Of a stretch of DNA of 64,000 nt, positions 23,625-34,458 are shown one piece after another. Location of the stretch: assembly GCA_030248195.1 (NCBI GenBank), contig JASAND010015622.1, forward strand, positions 62,001 through 126,000, written 5' to 3'. This stretch comes from Trissonchulus latispiculum. Taxonomy: Eukaryota > Nematoda > Enoplea > Enoplida > Ironidae. The first letter of the stretch is position 1. The number at the start of each line of letters is the position of its first letter. The notes below the pieces were generated by a model that saw only the letters and a program-made list of their open reading frames with translations, did not search any database and was not told the DNA's origin. The position numbers and the translations under genes were made by a program.

Positions 23625-24330
23625 TAGTGAGATGGACTAATAAACGTTTAGCTTTGTCTACCTAGTTTGTTCAGCTATTTTGTTTTTGTTACGTCGTCTA
23701 ACGACGATCAGCAACCAGTATTTTTTGTGAAATATCTAAAATGTTTATTCTCGTCATATGCTGGAAATTAAGCCTATATGGTGGCAAAAGTAAGAAGGTG
23801 CCTTTGGGACAGCAAACGCGTGGTAGTTAAGTTTGATGTTTGATATATTTTTTAATTCTGCAGTTTATTATCTTAAGCTACGTTTTCATCCCGATATAAT
23901 GTAATCCTCTGGGGCCAAATCAGATCCAGTTTTCATAAACGATTGCTTCGAAACCGTAGTTGCAATTTTCATGGTTACGCCTGCTTTGTGGATTCAACGT
24001 CTGCAGGGTAAGTATGCTACTATCACAACTAATTGATAAACATGCTTTTCCATAGTTGACCGTTGATCTATCACACAGAATCGCTATCTGCTTGCTCAGT
24101 CCTAGCAGGCACTATACTTCTTCAGATGACGATCATCACTTTGTTAAAAATGAAAACAACAAGTAATTGTGATTTGAACCAAAAAGCTTTGAATTGTTTC
24201 AGCTAATGGCTGGGTTGGTACTAAAAAAGCCAGCAAGCTTACTGCTGAGACACTGCCGCAAAATAATTTACTGTGTTTCCAATCATTGATCTTACGTGCA
24301 TTAGTGTCTTCTTGAATTATCACATTCTAT

Positions 24331-24339
24331 TGTTTTTAG
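24331..24339 (+). promoter_or_regulatory. Candidate splice acceptor before Srsx-like copy 1
   Basis: TGTTTTTAG ends 14 bp before the ATG at 24354. It suggests an upstream 5'UTR exon or a trans-splice site. Confidence 0.4.
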
Positions 24340-24353
24340 GTGCATAGGACATA

Positions 24354-25729
24354 ATGAACTTCAGCAGACAAACCGAAAGCATGAATATTCCGTTGTGGCG
24401 ATGGACGGCCTTTTGTTCTTTTACCATTCTCGGAATGTCAGCTAGTATTGGCAGTGTCATTATAATATGGGTGGTAGCCAATCATAAACCGCTGCACAAT
24501 AAGAACTTTTATTTGCTAACGGCTCTTGCAGGTATGAGTGACTGTTTACGGAGGCAATAAGCAATGGATGAAAACAGTTTCTTGTCTCCTGTTAGATAAC
24601 TTGATCAATTTCTGAGGAAAACAAAAGCCTTGGAGAAGGAGCTAGTTTGCTTGAGAGTTCGGCAGAATGCTCAATTGATCCCCTGTATTTGCGTAAACTA
24701 AGAGCAAGAAAATGTTTAAGAAAACGAATGGAGTATAAACGAGTTACTTCACTTGACAGAGCATATGTTAACAAAATAATGACGAGGGAATTAAACAACT
24801 GCAAAAATCTATGATTCTTCTACGGGTATGCATGATTTATTATTTGGGCATTATAGCAAAACTGCCCAGCTCGTTCGTTCTTACCCTTTCGGATCCAACA
24901 CGGGATTCTTGTATCCTAAGTTTTTGTCTGTACATGAACCGTGGTCAGTGACAAGTTTGTTTCAGTGGCGGACTTGATTTTGGGAACGGGACACGTGATG
25001 CACGGAATCAATGGATTAATCGCACTTGCCTCACAATTGCATTCTCACAATAATACAATCACACCATTTGATTGTCTTCTCAAAGGAGGACCAATTCTGT
25101 TCAACTTTGGGACTCAAATATCAATTGTAATGGTAGCTGCTCTTTCTGTTGATAGACTTTTAGCGGTACTGTGGCATAATCAGTATGCTAAGCTGGGCAG
25201 CCGTTATGTGTTCGGTCTTTTAAGCTTTTCCTATGGTGTATGTATTCTGTCTATATCATGGGGCATGTACATTGTGATAGCCCACCGACGTCATGAAAAA
25301 ATAAGCAAGAAATGTACTACATCGTCCGTTTTTTCAGTAGCTTACTTTGAATTTAAAAATATCGCCCAGGTAGTCGTAGGTGCTTGCAGTTTTACAAACT
25401 ACATTATATTAGTGTGTCGGTTAGTGCTGAGGCGTGTCAAAAAGAAAGTGTTATTTCAAGCTCGTAATAGCTGGGTGGTAAATCTACAAAAAGAGGTGCA
25501 AGTAACTCACACAATTTTAATTGTTATTTTGACCACATTTCTGTTTGTAACTGTTCCTGCCATTATTCAAATAATCAGCGCGCAGTTTGGTGATGGTCAC
25601 TTTTACAAACAGGCTGTTGCCTGGAGCGCCTTTTTAATACCCTTAAATTCGAGTTTGAATATTCTCATTTACGCTAAAAGGTATCGGTTATTTCAGTCTG
25701 CTTTAATAAAACTGTTCACTGCAAAATAG
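24354..25729 (+). CDS. Srsx-like chemoreceptor GPCR, copy 1 (two exons)
   Basis: Exon 1 (24354-24531) joins exon 2 (24966-25729) across a 434-bp intron with GTATGA donor and TTTCAG acceptor, in phase 1. This gives 313 residues, the usual length for the Srsx class. Visible features: a hydrophobic TM1; LHNKNFYLLTALA leading into VADLI of TM2; the TM3 end VDRLLAVLW, the class's equivalent of DRY; KEVQVTHTILIVILTTFLF in TM6; and a TM7 with NSSLNILIYAKRY in place of NPxxY. Nematode Srsx receptors are mostly chemosensory, so an odour or small-molecule role at the plasma membrane is inferred from class only. A possible earlier Met is not needed; a second Met (residue 10) aligns with the start of the downstream paralogue. 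It matches 47753-50000 along its length. Confidence 0.82.
24532..24965 (+). other. Intron of Srsx-like copy 1
   Basis: Bounded by a GTATGAG donor and a TTTCAG acceptor. The split codon (g|tg) restores VADLI. The same position and phase hold the first intron of the paralogue at 47904-48419, so the intron predates their duplication. Confidence 0.8.
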
Positions 25730-27785
25730 GTAAATAGGATGAGCGCGAGTACATTGCAGCAAGATCAGTGAAACAAGAACAGATATGGGATGGTTAGATG
25801 CTCCTAGTTTCAATGAAACCTCGAGAACACAATGAGAAGAGTGTGAGGGTAGCTAACAAGCTCTCTAATATCAGCTCAAGTAAACATGCTCAGCACGCTA
25901 ATAGCCCAGTCCCAAGCAATTGCGTACGTCGTAACTCTCTCATAAAACAGTACTCAGTACTCTTTTACGTATAATCACTCACTCTATGATTGCGTTTTAA
26001 AGCCTCAGAAGACACATATTGTTTCTTGGTATTGCTGTTGATGTTGCTTTTTTGGTGCATTATTGCGATGCAATGTTGCAAAGTTGGTGCACTGTAACAG
26101 GAGCTAACAAGTAAAAATTGTAGTGTCGCTACAGCTACTTAGAAGGGCATCATTTTTATAAAGAGATAGGAAATTAAATGTTTAATTAAATTAAACAATT
26201 TAATTATATTAAATTCTGTGTTTAGCGGTACATTCATGGGACGAGGACATAAAACCGAAATAGAGATAATTGAACGGAACTGAAAATATTCAATTTTTGC
26301 TAATATTTGGAAAAAATATAAAACATTCGCAAATTTTGCAAGTTTTGTGGTTGATCCTCTGAAACGTTGGGATTTTTCAGGACTAGACCCTGTGCTGTGT
26401 CGGGGTACCGGCTACAGAATTGGACCACGTTTTTAATGTATTTAATATATTATTGTAATGTTTTCTATGGCTAGATTTTGTCTGTGACAAATTGTCATAA
26501 AATAATTGACTGTCTTATGCGTTACAATATATATCTGACTTGCTTTTGCTTTTGCGTATGTTGCCTTTGTGTACTTTGACGATCTCCGATACTCCAGATA
26601 TGTTATGATTTCTGGGACTGACTATGAATTAGTACTTTTCGTTTTTCAAACCGAAGCGTAATTTTAAGAAAATAATGCAAAGCATTTTAATGTGCCATTT
26701 CTTACCGGTGCTGAGTAATTCCACTGTCGAATTTGGAAATTCTCTAATAAAGATATTTGATTTTCAATAAAGATTTACAAGTTCGTGTTTGAGTGTTTTC
26801 AATGTCTGATTCTCCTTACTACCTAACCAACTTAAAAGATACTATACAGCCCTAATTTCTAAATGTCATAAATTTACTTTTATAAGAAAATACACAACTG
26901 GACAGAAATTCAAAAGCATACGAAACTTTCACAAAAGTACAAAATGTTTCATTCTAAACAGACAAAACAAAAATTGGGACAAGCACCTTTTTACCTACAG
27001 GACTCAAACACGGAGAAAACACTCTCAAAAGCCAAAAAGGGAAGATCCCAAATTATTCCCCCAAACTGCCCAAAGGTGATACAAACGTGACATGAGATTT
27101 GAGAGAGACAGAGGCCGGTGACTCCCAGAGATTCAACATAACGACTGACTGTAGATTGCGCCCATATTTGGAGAATTTGAGAATTAGCTAACTCCGGCGA
27201 TGGACCGTACACAAGAGTAGAATTTAGATTGATTTTTCATGAAGTTAGCCCCCACTTTTGAGTATTTTAAAGAGAAATCAAGGAAATATTCTACAGATTA
27301 CCCCCTCTTTTGAAACGCGCGCACCCGCCGCGGCCTCCAGGCACATAGGTTAGTATTAAAATTGCGTTAGCCTACGTACCGTAGCTACTAGTAGAGATGA
27401 AATGCGTTTTCGAAAATGGGAAAATGATAAAATGTTTCCTCGGTTCCTTTGGATACCGGGAATTACTCGACTCAATGTTTCATACATGTTTAGGGCTTTC
27501 CAGACACGGGTGAAACGACGCCGGAACATACCGGGGGTACATTCAATACAAATATACGGACTTTGCCGTTACATAGACACAAACAAAAATTGTAGAAAGC
27601 CCTTCAGCCGCGACGAAAGCGCACATTACAAAACAGCGGATAATCCGAAGATATGAAATTACAATAATATGAACTATAAAAATGGTATAATTATCAAAAG
27701 TGAGTGCCAACTAAAGCGCTCGAAAAATAGATACAAAGAAAATTGTACATAAGAAAGTATGACAGGTGGAAAATAGAGATTCAAA
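25730..27785. other. Downstream of Srsx-like copy 1, no gene
   Basis: AATAAA signals at 26746-26751 and 26766-26771 could end the receptor transcript, though they lie about 1 kb after the stop. Around 25860-25990 there is a fragment reminiscent of CAAGAG-family interiors ('gcgcacgctaatagccc'-type). A GC-rich patch (GCGCGCACCCGCCGCGG) sits at 27317-27334. The 84-aa ORF at 27402-27656 and the 73-aa minus ORF at 26991-27212 have no recognisable features. Confidence 0.4.
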
Positions 27786-27814
27786 TATATATATGTTATG
27801 CCGAATATTTAAAA

Positions 27815-27956
27815 TTGCCGATTATTCATAATCGGCAAGCATTTTGCCGATTATTCATAATCGGCAACGTCTTTTGCCGATTATTCATAATCTGCAAAAT
27901 TGCTTGCCGATATTTCATAATCGGCAAGATTTTTGCCGATTATTCATAATCGGCAA
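27815..27956. repeat. Left array of about 29-bp palindromic units
   Basis: Five imperfect tandem copies of a 24-bp perfect or near-perfect palindrome separated by 5-6 bp. Units vary at one or two bases, with compensating changes absent in unit 3 ('tctgcaa') and unit 4 ('atatttc'). Confidence 0.85.
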
Positions 27957-29774
27957 CGACTTCTTGCCGAATATTTAAAATGCTACATTTTGCAATATAT
28001 CATAGGGGTCGCGGTAGCGACCCCTATAATATGAGTGCTTAAGGTCAAATGACAGTGTAAAACAACGCTGCGCAGGAGCTGCGCAGATTCCTGCGCAGAT
28101 TATGCGCAGATTATGTGCGCAAAAAATTGTACGTGTCGAGTTTAGTATGTGTGCGAAGTTTCATCCCCGTACCACTTTCCGTTAAAAAGTTACCCCAAAA
28201 ATCGCTTACGAGAGTGATGTTTTTTCCGGTTTCTCTGATTTGATGTCTCATAAGGGGGTTTTGTAGGCGTAATAACTAGAGATAGAAAAATTTTTGCCTA
28301 TGAAAACCATATATATTCTTGGAGTACGCAACAAAAATAAGCCGATAGGCTAGTTTTTATGCTTCCCGGGGGTAGAAAAAATTTTTGGCTGGGGTCCAAA
28401 GTCGGTCAAAACGCTTAAATGACCCTATCCAAATCATCATCCAAATCATCATCCAAATCAGCCACCCATCCAAAAGCTGTGCCAACCAAGCTGTTAAATA
28501 AAAAGAACAGTTCTAGAAAATTTGTTAAAACAGCCAACTTTAAATAAAACTATTAATGCGAATACATTAAATAATTTTAATAAATTCTACTCATTTTGTA
28601 TATTGCATATACAAGAAAACAAAAATGCTCCTTCGTCGCATGTAAAATACATATGAGTCCCTCGAAGGCAGGTTGTACAATAGCAGAAGACAAGATCCAC
28701 CCTGTAAAATACATATGAGTGGAGTGGGGTTAAAAGAATGAAGACAAGCTGCAACCGCGAACCATATGAGCCTGCCCTATAACGAGGCTCATATTGGCGG
28801 TGTGATGATGATACTTTGACGACAAATTACAATTATGATCATTACATAAACTTATGATAAACTGTATTTAAACTTTATGCAATTTAACCAACTTGAAAAA
28901 AACTGTATACGTGGTTGTTCAGAAAATCAAGTGCAGTGGCAATTAAACTTTAAACATTTAGTAAAACGGCTGTATACTCGAAACAGACTTATTTCCTAAA
29001 TCCTATTAAATAATGTATTTTATAAATATTATATTTACGCAAACGAACCAAGCAGGATTATAAATAACACATGACATGTGCATGTGATAGGCACTGGTGA
29101 TACCATTAGGTAACTTTGCAGGATGTATTTATTTATAATGTGTACTGTACAGATAAATAGAAAGGTAAAAACTCTGGTACAGATTGATGTTAGGTACGCC
29201 AATATGAGCCTCGTTATAGGGCAGGCTCATATGGTTCGCGGTTGCAGCTTGTCTTCATTCTTTTACAACCCCACTCCACTCATATGTATTTTACAGGGTG
29301 GATCTTGTCTTCTGCTATTGTACAACCTGCCTTCGAGGGACTCATATGTATTTTACATGCGACGAAGGAGCATTTTTGTTTTCTTGTATATGCAATATTC
29401 AAAATGAGTAGAATTTATTAAAATTATTTAATGTATTCGCATTAATAGTTTTATTTAAAATTGGCTGTTTTAACAAATTTTCTAGAACTGTTCTTTTTAT
29501 TTAACAGCTTGGTTGGCACAGCTTTTGGATGGGTGGCAGACACTACAACACAGTACTCCACTGCGGACACAACCGCATCTTTCCGTCTTGCAACCTGCAG
29601 AACAGTTGCACTTTGAAATCACCTTCGTCAACCCTTAATTCGTAACTTTAATTACACATTGGTAAGCGTGGACGTACGAATCCAATTGCTTTAAAATTTC
29701 TTCGATTATTTGCATGTTTTCACAGTAGATACATCAAGAAAATATTGCAAAATGTAGCACTTTAAATATTCGGC

Positions 29775-29928
29775 AAGAAGACGTTGCCGATTATGAATAA
29801 TCAGCAAAAATCTTGCCGATTATGTATAATCGGCAAGCAATTTTGCAAATTATGAATAATCGGCAAAAGACGTTGCCGATTATGCATAATCGGCAAAATG
29901 CTTGCCGATTATGAATAATCGGCAATTT
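29775..29928. repeat. Right array of about 29-bp palindromic units
   Basis: Mirror of the left array. Units here show TATGAATA, TATGTATA and TATGCATA centres, so the arms have diverged unit by unit since formation. Confidence 0.8.
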
Positions 29929-29954
29929 TAAATATTCGGCATAGCATATATATA

Positions 29955-31018
29955 AAGCCAAATCTTATAGGGGGAAGGCAGAGGGCTCAGGGAGAGACCA
30001 TATTTGAAATACTCCAGGGGAGCGAAATAGATCAAAAGAAGAGTTTCTACAAAACCAAAAGGGGTCTCTGCCTGGGCACCTGCCAACCGCAACAAATATA
30101 CACTATAGAATCTTTTTATTATAAATGCCAAAAATTGTAAAGCAGATAAATAAAGCACTGTGGAAAATAGCTGCATCAATTTGGACACGGCATAGCAAAT
30201 TGGACATGGCAAATTAAGGCAACAAATATGGCAGTACAAAAATGGAAAATTTTGAAGAGCGAAAATAAACCCGGGACAATTTTAGTAAAGAAAAGTGAAA
30301 CAGACACCATGTTAAGAAAACAAAAAAACCGAAAAGATTAAGAAAATAGGATAACATACAGCAAATATAGAACAGCCAAGCTGAGCTAGAGGGAACCGCC
30401 CCACCCGAAAATAAAATCTCAGAAAGGTCAAACAGGAAGACGAAATTTATAAAGAACTTAAGAAAATTTAACCCAAACGATGACCAAATAGACCCCACCC
30501 TACCAAGGTTAACGCTAAATCTATAGAAAAGATATAAAAGTAGACAACAAAACAATAGAGAGCAAGAAAGGGGAAAGGGGGAGGGGACGGACGAGGTAGG
30601 AGGACACACAACCGGGTTCACAACAAAATCACAACATTGACTTAAAAAGTTCAAAAATAGTCATTGGTGGCTCCAGGCTGCAGGAAAAGATTTCTAGGTT
30701 CCAAATCACCTTGGGAAAAATCCCAGACCAATTCACCAGACCAGTACCTCCGGACCTCTGGGCGGATGCCCCTCGGCATCAATCGCCCGCTCAACCAAAA
30801 CCAACACCGCCAGCCTTCCATACGCCGAACCAGGCACATCCAAGCACCAGATAGAATCCATAGGGGCCAACCCGTATCACAACACAGGGGGAATACAGTA
30901 CCAAACAAACAAGACAGCAAAACAGGGGAACGCTCGCCGTCAGAAGGGACAGGGTGGAGGGAGGGGACAGTGAGTAAAATACAGACCAGACAAAATATAA
31001 GTAAAAAAGTAACATACA

Positions 31019-31019
<1 letters not shown>
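29955..31019. other. Unassigned ORF-containing region beside cluster
   Basis: Open frames exist on both strands (minus 30214-30654; plus 30664-31134 against minus 30651-31147), but none shows a recognisable domain. The plus frame is basic, Arg/Gln/Pro-rich. The minus frames are Leu/Phe/Cys-rich and hydrophobic. The strand cannot be decided. It may be the 3' part of the Gag/NADAR cluster or its flank. Confidence 0.3.

Positions 31020-31107
<88 letters not shown>
31020..31107. repeat. (AT)n microsatellite
   Basis: About 43 uninterrupted AT dinucleotides. It creates Tyr-Ile repeat ORFs in several frames, which are not genes. Confidence 0.97.
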
Positions 31108-31108
<1 letters not shown>

Positions 31109-31687
31109 ATAAGCATATAGACATAACAGCCTAACAGTGAGAAACAAAAATAAATGGGCAATAGCCCACAGTACATATATATATTATATAGAAGACCCGA
31201 TTAATTTAGAGAGGGCGGAAACCGTTATCTCCCCGTGGGGGAAACGCAGCCGGCGAGCAACCACGGACCCGCCGGGGTGCGGCACAGTGTTATTGATACC
31301 CCAGTATTATTACCTATACGGTTAAAAATTTATATGATAAAATATGAGACAGACAAAATACCCACCCGTGTACAATGTCAAAACTAAGATCTCAAAGTTG
31401 GGAAAATAAGTATAAATATAGAAGATAATCAAATTTATTCAATTTTAACATGAAAAATAAAGCAGAATTTATCATAAAGAATAATAAAAGAGCGCGAATT
31501 TATCATGAAAACGAATAAGCGAAATCATTGAATCAAGAAATGCACTAAGAAGACATACAGTGCTACAAAGAAAGTTAAAGTGAGAAATTTAGGCATGCAA
31601 GTGAAAACTAGTTTAAAGTCACAAAACCACCACCCTTTACCAATACGGCCAACGCAAACATAGACATGCCCACCCCGCCACATAGAG
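31108..31687. other. Gene-free flank downstream of NADAR ORF
   Basis: AT-rich except for a GC-rich patch at 31205-31290. This is the 3' side of the minus-strand cluster. No poly(A) signal or element terminus could be identified with confidence; 'TTTATT' on the plus strand at 31433-31438 reads AATAAA on minus and is a weak candidate. Confidence 0.35.
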
Positions 31688-32401
31688 TTACTGACGAGCC
31701 AACAACGTTTTTGCCTCCCGCAGGCGACGGTCACACTCCCGGACATTTAGTTCTTTGGGAAGGGTAGGGAAAAGTTCACGGCGGACAATCATACAAATTT
31801 TTCCCATCCAGTTTTTGCCCGGTGGCTTGCGAAGTCGCTGGTTTCGTTCCTTCGGAGACATATTCCGAAGGACTGTAGCGTCAATGCCGCAACCCCAAAA
31901 GGTGTCTGTAGAGACAGCCTCGGCCAAATAGGCTACACCGGTGTCACGAAGCCAACGACGAAACTCAGGCACTGAAGCGGTTTTTGCGCGAATCACGTCT
32001 AGCATAACTAGAACGCGAATTAGATGGCCTTTGCCTGACTTGGCATGCCACATAGTTCGTAAGGGTGAGTCTTCTGGGACCCATTGGCTTACGAACTCTT
32101 CAGCCATATATTTTGCCTGGAAAGGGCAACCTGGACTAGCCGTGAAGCGAGCCGCTTCAGGCAGCGCGAACCAGTCATCAAATTTGCGAAAGTTATAAAG
32201 TTGTTCAGATGTAGCAAATTCATATTGCCTCCATTTGATGTAGGGTAGGGCGGACGATTTGGATTCTGGATCGAATCGAACCGGCCAAATGTTAGAAGCA
32301 ATGCATCCAGGCCCTTTGAAATAAAAAACTTGCTCAACAAAAGGAGCGTTTTCAACGTATTCATGGGGTGAGCCCATACTGAAATACCAAATTTTGAACA
32401 A
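31688..32401 (-). CDS. NADAR-domain protein (YbiA/DUF1768 family)
   Basis: An intact 237-residue frame, the last in the minus-strand cluster. NADAR hallmarks appear in order: ASNIWPVRF (SN at 36-37, the usual SNFxP), ATSEQLYNFRKF (65-74, the SxEH/Q helix), AKY at 96-98, RTMWHAKSGKGHLIRVLVMLDVIRAK, LAEAVSTDTFWGCG (E161, D166, WG 169-170) and PGKNWMGKICMIVRREL (GxNxxG at 195-200). Characterised NADAR proteins are N-glycosidases: YbiA-type enzymes hydrolyse riboflavin-pathway intermediates, and others are linked to ADP-ribose or NAD metabolism. The key acidic residues and the WG motif are present, so activity is plausible. The substrate is unknown. No signal peptide or membrane segment. The upstream unknown ORF ends 47 bp before this start. 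The frame is unbroken while its neighbours are shifted. Confidence 0.78.
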   Translation of the reverse strand: MFKIWYFSMGSPHEYVENAPFVEQVFYFKGPGCIASNIWPVRFDPESKSSALPYIKWRQYEFATSEQLYNFRKFDDWFALPEAARFTASPGCPFQAKYMAEEFVSQWVPEDSPLRTMWHAKSGKGHLIRVLVMLDVIRAKTASVPEFRRWLRDTGVAYLAEAVSTDTFWGCGIDATVLRNMSPKERNQRLRKPPGKNWMGKICMIVRRELFPTLPKELNVRECDRRLREAKTLLARQ

Positions 32402-32448
32402 AATTTTCTAAATTATCAGAGGAACGGTCAATGTGATCAATGAATCTG

Positions 32449-33425
32449 CTAGGTGGACTTTTGACCATGAGGTGAGCCGGGCTGATGTACAGATAGGGAA
32501 AAATATGCGTTGAAGCCGCAGACTGTAGCTGCCCACAGATTAAGTTCGCGGCCCACTAGACGGAAAGAATCAAATTCGAGGACGTCGTCCTGAAAAATAG
32601 GTGGAAAGTCAATAGTTACGGTGCACAATTGCAAATCAAAAGAATAGTACGGAGCACCGTCCGGCGTGGTGTAATGTTTTTCTTCCGCCGAAACTACAAC
32701 ATTAATTTGAGGAAAAACTTCTTTGAGCTGTGTTGTAAAACTATCAAAAACAGCACGAGAAACAGCGAAACGGACATCTGCACGTGTAAAAGCTCGATAC
32801 CAGAAGTTATGAATCGCAATAAAGTACGGATTTAGAGTTGAACCGTTAATTTTAGAGCGAAGATCTGGAAGATAAGCAATTTTCCAATACGGTTCCGCGT
32901 AATTTCGAAAAGGGAAAAAAGATCATATAGTGGACCGCGGGCCAGACAGGAGGGTCGACCTCCTGAGGACCTGTAAATTTACGGACACTGAACGGCACGT
33001 CTTCGTTAGCGCTAGTGTATTCTGGAGGGCATTGTCGCATCTGATGTAATTCAGCTGGAATCTGAGTGTAGTCCCGAGCGCGAATAATTTGAGTCACTTT
33101 GAAAGGCACTGCTGGTGGTTCAGCGACATACTCAGGCGAATAATCTACTACAACCGTAGGCGTAGTGTCTGGCTGTAGTTCACCCGGCGTAAGGCCAGCA
33201 GTGTTTATGACCAATTTGTCGGGATGCAGAAAATGAGATCTTGGCCAAACAATGTGTCGATCCTGAGGTGGAGCAGGCGCATTGTTCAAAGAAAATGGAG
33301 TGACTTGAACTGGCAGGCGCACTGAAGGCAGCTGCTGTCTAGGTTGAACGACGCGCAGTGGTTCTTCCCGAATTAATGGCTGAGCCGGCGGCTCAATTGG
33401 ATCAGGTCGGCTAGAAGGTCCGGGC
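32449..33425 (-). pseudogene. Unrecognised cluster ORF F (frameshifted)
   Basis: The first part (33425 to about 32920) is Pro-rich, then shifts frame near 32920. It continues open to a TAG at 32449-32451 with an aromatic-rich segment: YRAFTRADVRF, FDLQLCTVTIDFPPIF and GRELNLWAATVC in order. Together about 320 residues. No family recognised. It abuts the NADAR ORF and may be co-transcribed. A second shift near 33425 joins it to ORF E. Single-base breaks could be decay, sequencing indels or a very short intron. Confidence 0.45.
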
Positions 33426-33804
33426 TGATCCCGTACCCATAAAATTTGTTCAGTAGATGCTGAAGTAGGGACGTGACTAGAAGATTTGGGTCAGTCCCTG
33501 GTTGCAGGCTCCGAGTAGGCACTTCTGAAGTTTCGGGATAAAGGACTATAAATAAATTTGAAATATCTAAAACTTTCGTTTGAATAATGGCATGGACGAA
33601 AGCTAAAGGTTTCCAAGGGGGAGGAATCCCCAATTTATTTGTAATAATTTGTAAATCAACCCCCAAATTCTGGAGGGCAGCGAGCTGAGCCGGCGAAGCG
33701 ACGTCAGGCAAACGCTGAAAAAAGGAATCTTGAACTAGATGTCGAAGGGTTTCCTGAACCTCAAAGGTTTGCATAGAAAAGTCAAAAGCAGGTGCTGCAC
33801 CCAT
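33373..33804 (-). pseudogene. Unrecognised cluster ORF E
   Basis: 143 residues, with an N-terminal MGAAPAFDFSMQTFEVQETL and a helical Leu-rich C-terminal half (LLQHLLNKFYGYGISPDLLADL). The frame overlaps ORF F, and the coding-like sequence continues there after a shift, so E and F are probably one original protein. No domain recognised. Confidence 0.4.
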
Positions 33805-34062
33805 AGGGCCGCTGGACTGGGTAGAAGCTCCTGGAAGGTGGGTGCCCCTTCCAGTCGTGAGTGCCTAGTAGGAACCTGCGACTCTAGAGGGGGGAGATCT
33901 GGAGGTCGGGGGGGGGGGTGGGGGCGTTGTCAAAGAAGCCAAATAATGAACTAGAGGGGGTGGAGTCTGAGGGGTGGGTGTGGGAAATTTTGCTCTAATA
34001 GAAAGTAAAGAAGGAATGCGTGGAGATGGCAAATGTGAAGTGGTTTCAACAGGAACCGAAGG

Positions 34063-34386
34063 TCACCGATCAAGAAGGTAGCCACCGCCTGGGAGGCCAA
34101 AGAAATTAAAAGATGGCGCAGATTGCTGTGGTCTGTGGAAAAGAGACTCTTGACTAGCCACCCTGCTTGGTGCCGAAGCAGAATAGACGGACTGAGGCAC
34201 AGAAACGTGGCCAGAAGACGTGCAGACCACGGCTTTTCTCAACTTAGTAGTTTTCTGCTGCCTTGGAGGCGATTCCGAGCGCACCCAGGAGGGCACGGAC
34301 GAGCTCTCAGAGGCCTGGCCCAAGACCGAAGCCGCGCTAGCACAACGAGACTGGCGAGGTAAAAGTTGGTGAGAAAATTGAGACAA
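34063..34386 (-). pseudogene. Unrecognised Ser/Pro-rich cluster ORF
   Basis: 107 residues, Ser/Gln/Pro-rich and predicted disordered by composition, between ORFs D and E. A second minus frame (34337-34552) overlaps and carries the same Ser/Arg/Pro style, suggesting a shifted continuation of ORF D. Its plus-strand counterparts are shadows. Confidence 0.3.
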
Positions 34387-34458
34387 GGAGGTATACGAAT
34401 ACGCTCCGGAGACGGCGCCGAGCCGTGTACAATAGCACCGGCAGATCGTCCATCTGGA

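Larger units (their letters stand above)
27786..29954. mobile_element. Foldback element with hairpin-repeat termini
   Basis: The outer arms start TATATATATGYTATGCCGAA and mirror each other (27786-27992, 29755-29954). Each arm is an array of about five palindromic units (TGCCGATTATTCATAATCGG) spaced about 29 bp apart. Inside is a second inverted pair of about 340 bp: CCACCCATCCAAAAGC at 28462 mirrored at 29538, continuing to about 28805/29205. The left spacer (27993-28460) and right spacer (29541-29750) are unrelated. A CAG flanks the inner pair on both sides, so it may be an independent insertion. The outer TSD is not readable. The 68-aa and 94-aa ORFs inside are repeat-derived. The architecture resembles foldback/Galileo-type elements. 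Confidence 0.75.

Noticed and set aside
22591..23629. CACTA-type transposon suggested by CACTATAG ends
   Set aside because: No 3-bp duplication flanks it. The sister element at 11695 shares only the part inside a TA, so a TA-flanked reading fits both copies.
24592..24804. 70-aa minus ORF
   Set aside because: It lies within the intron of Srsx-like copy 1 and has no recognisable features.
27815..27956. Regular repeats with short spacers looking like a CRISPR array
   Set aside because: The spacers are only 5-6 bp, the units are palindromes, the array is mirrored at 29.8 kb, and the genome is clearly eukaryotic.
30651..31147. Large ORFs on both strands with Tyr-Ile repeats
   Set aside because: They are produced by the (AT)n microsatellite at 31020-31107. 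The non-repeat parts have no recognisable domain.
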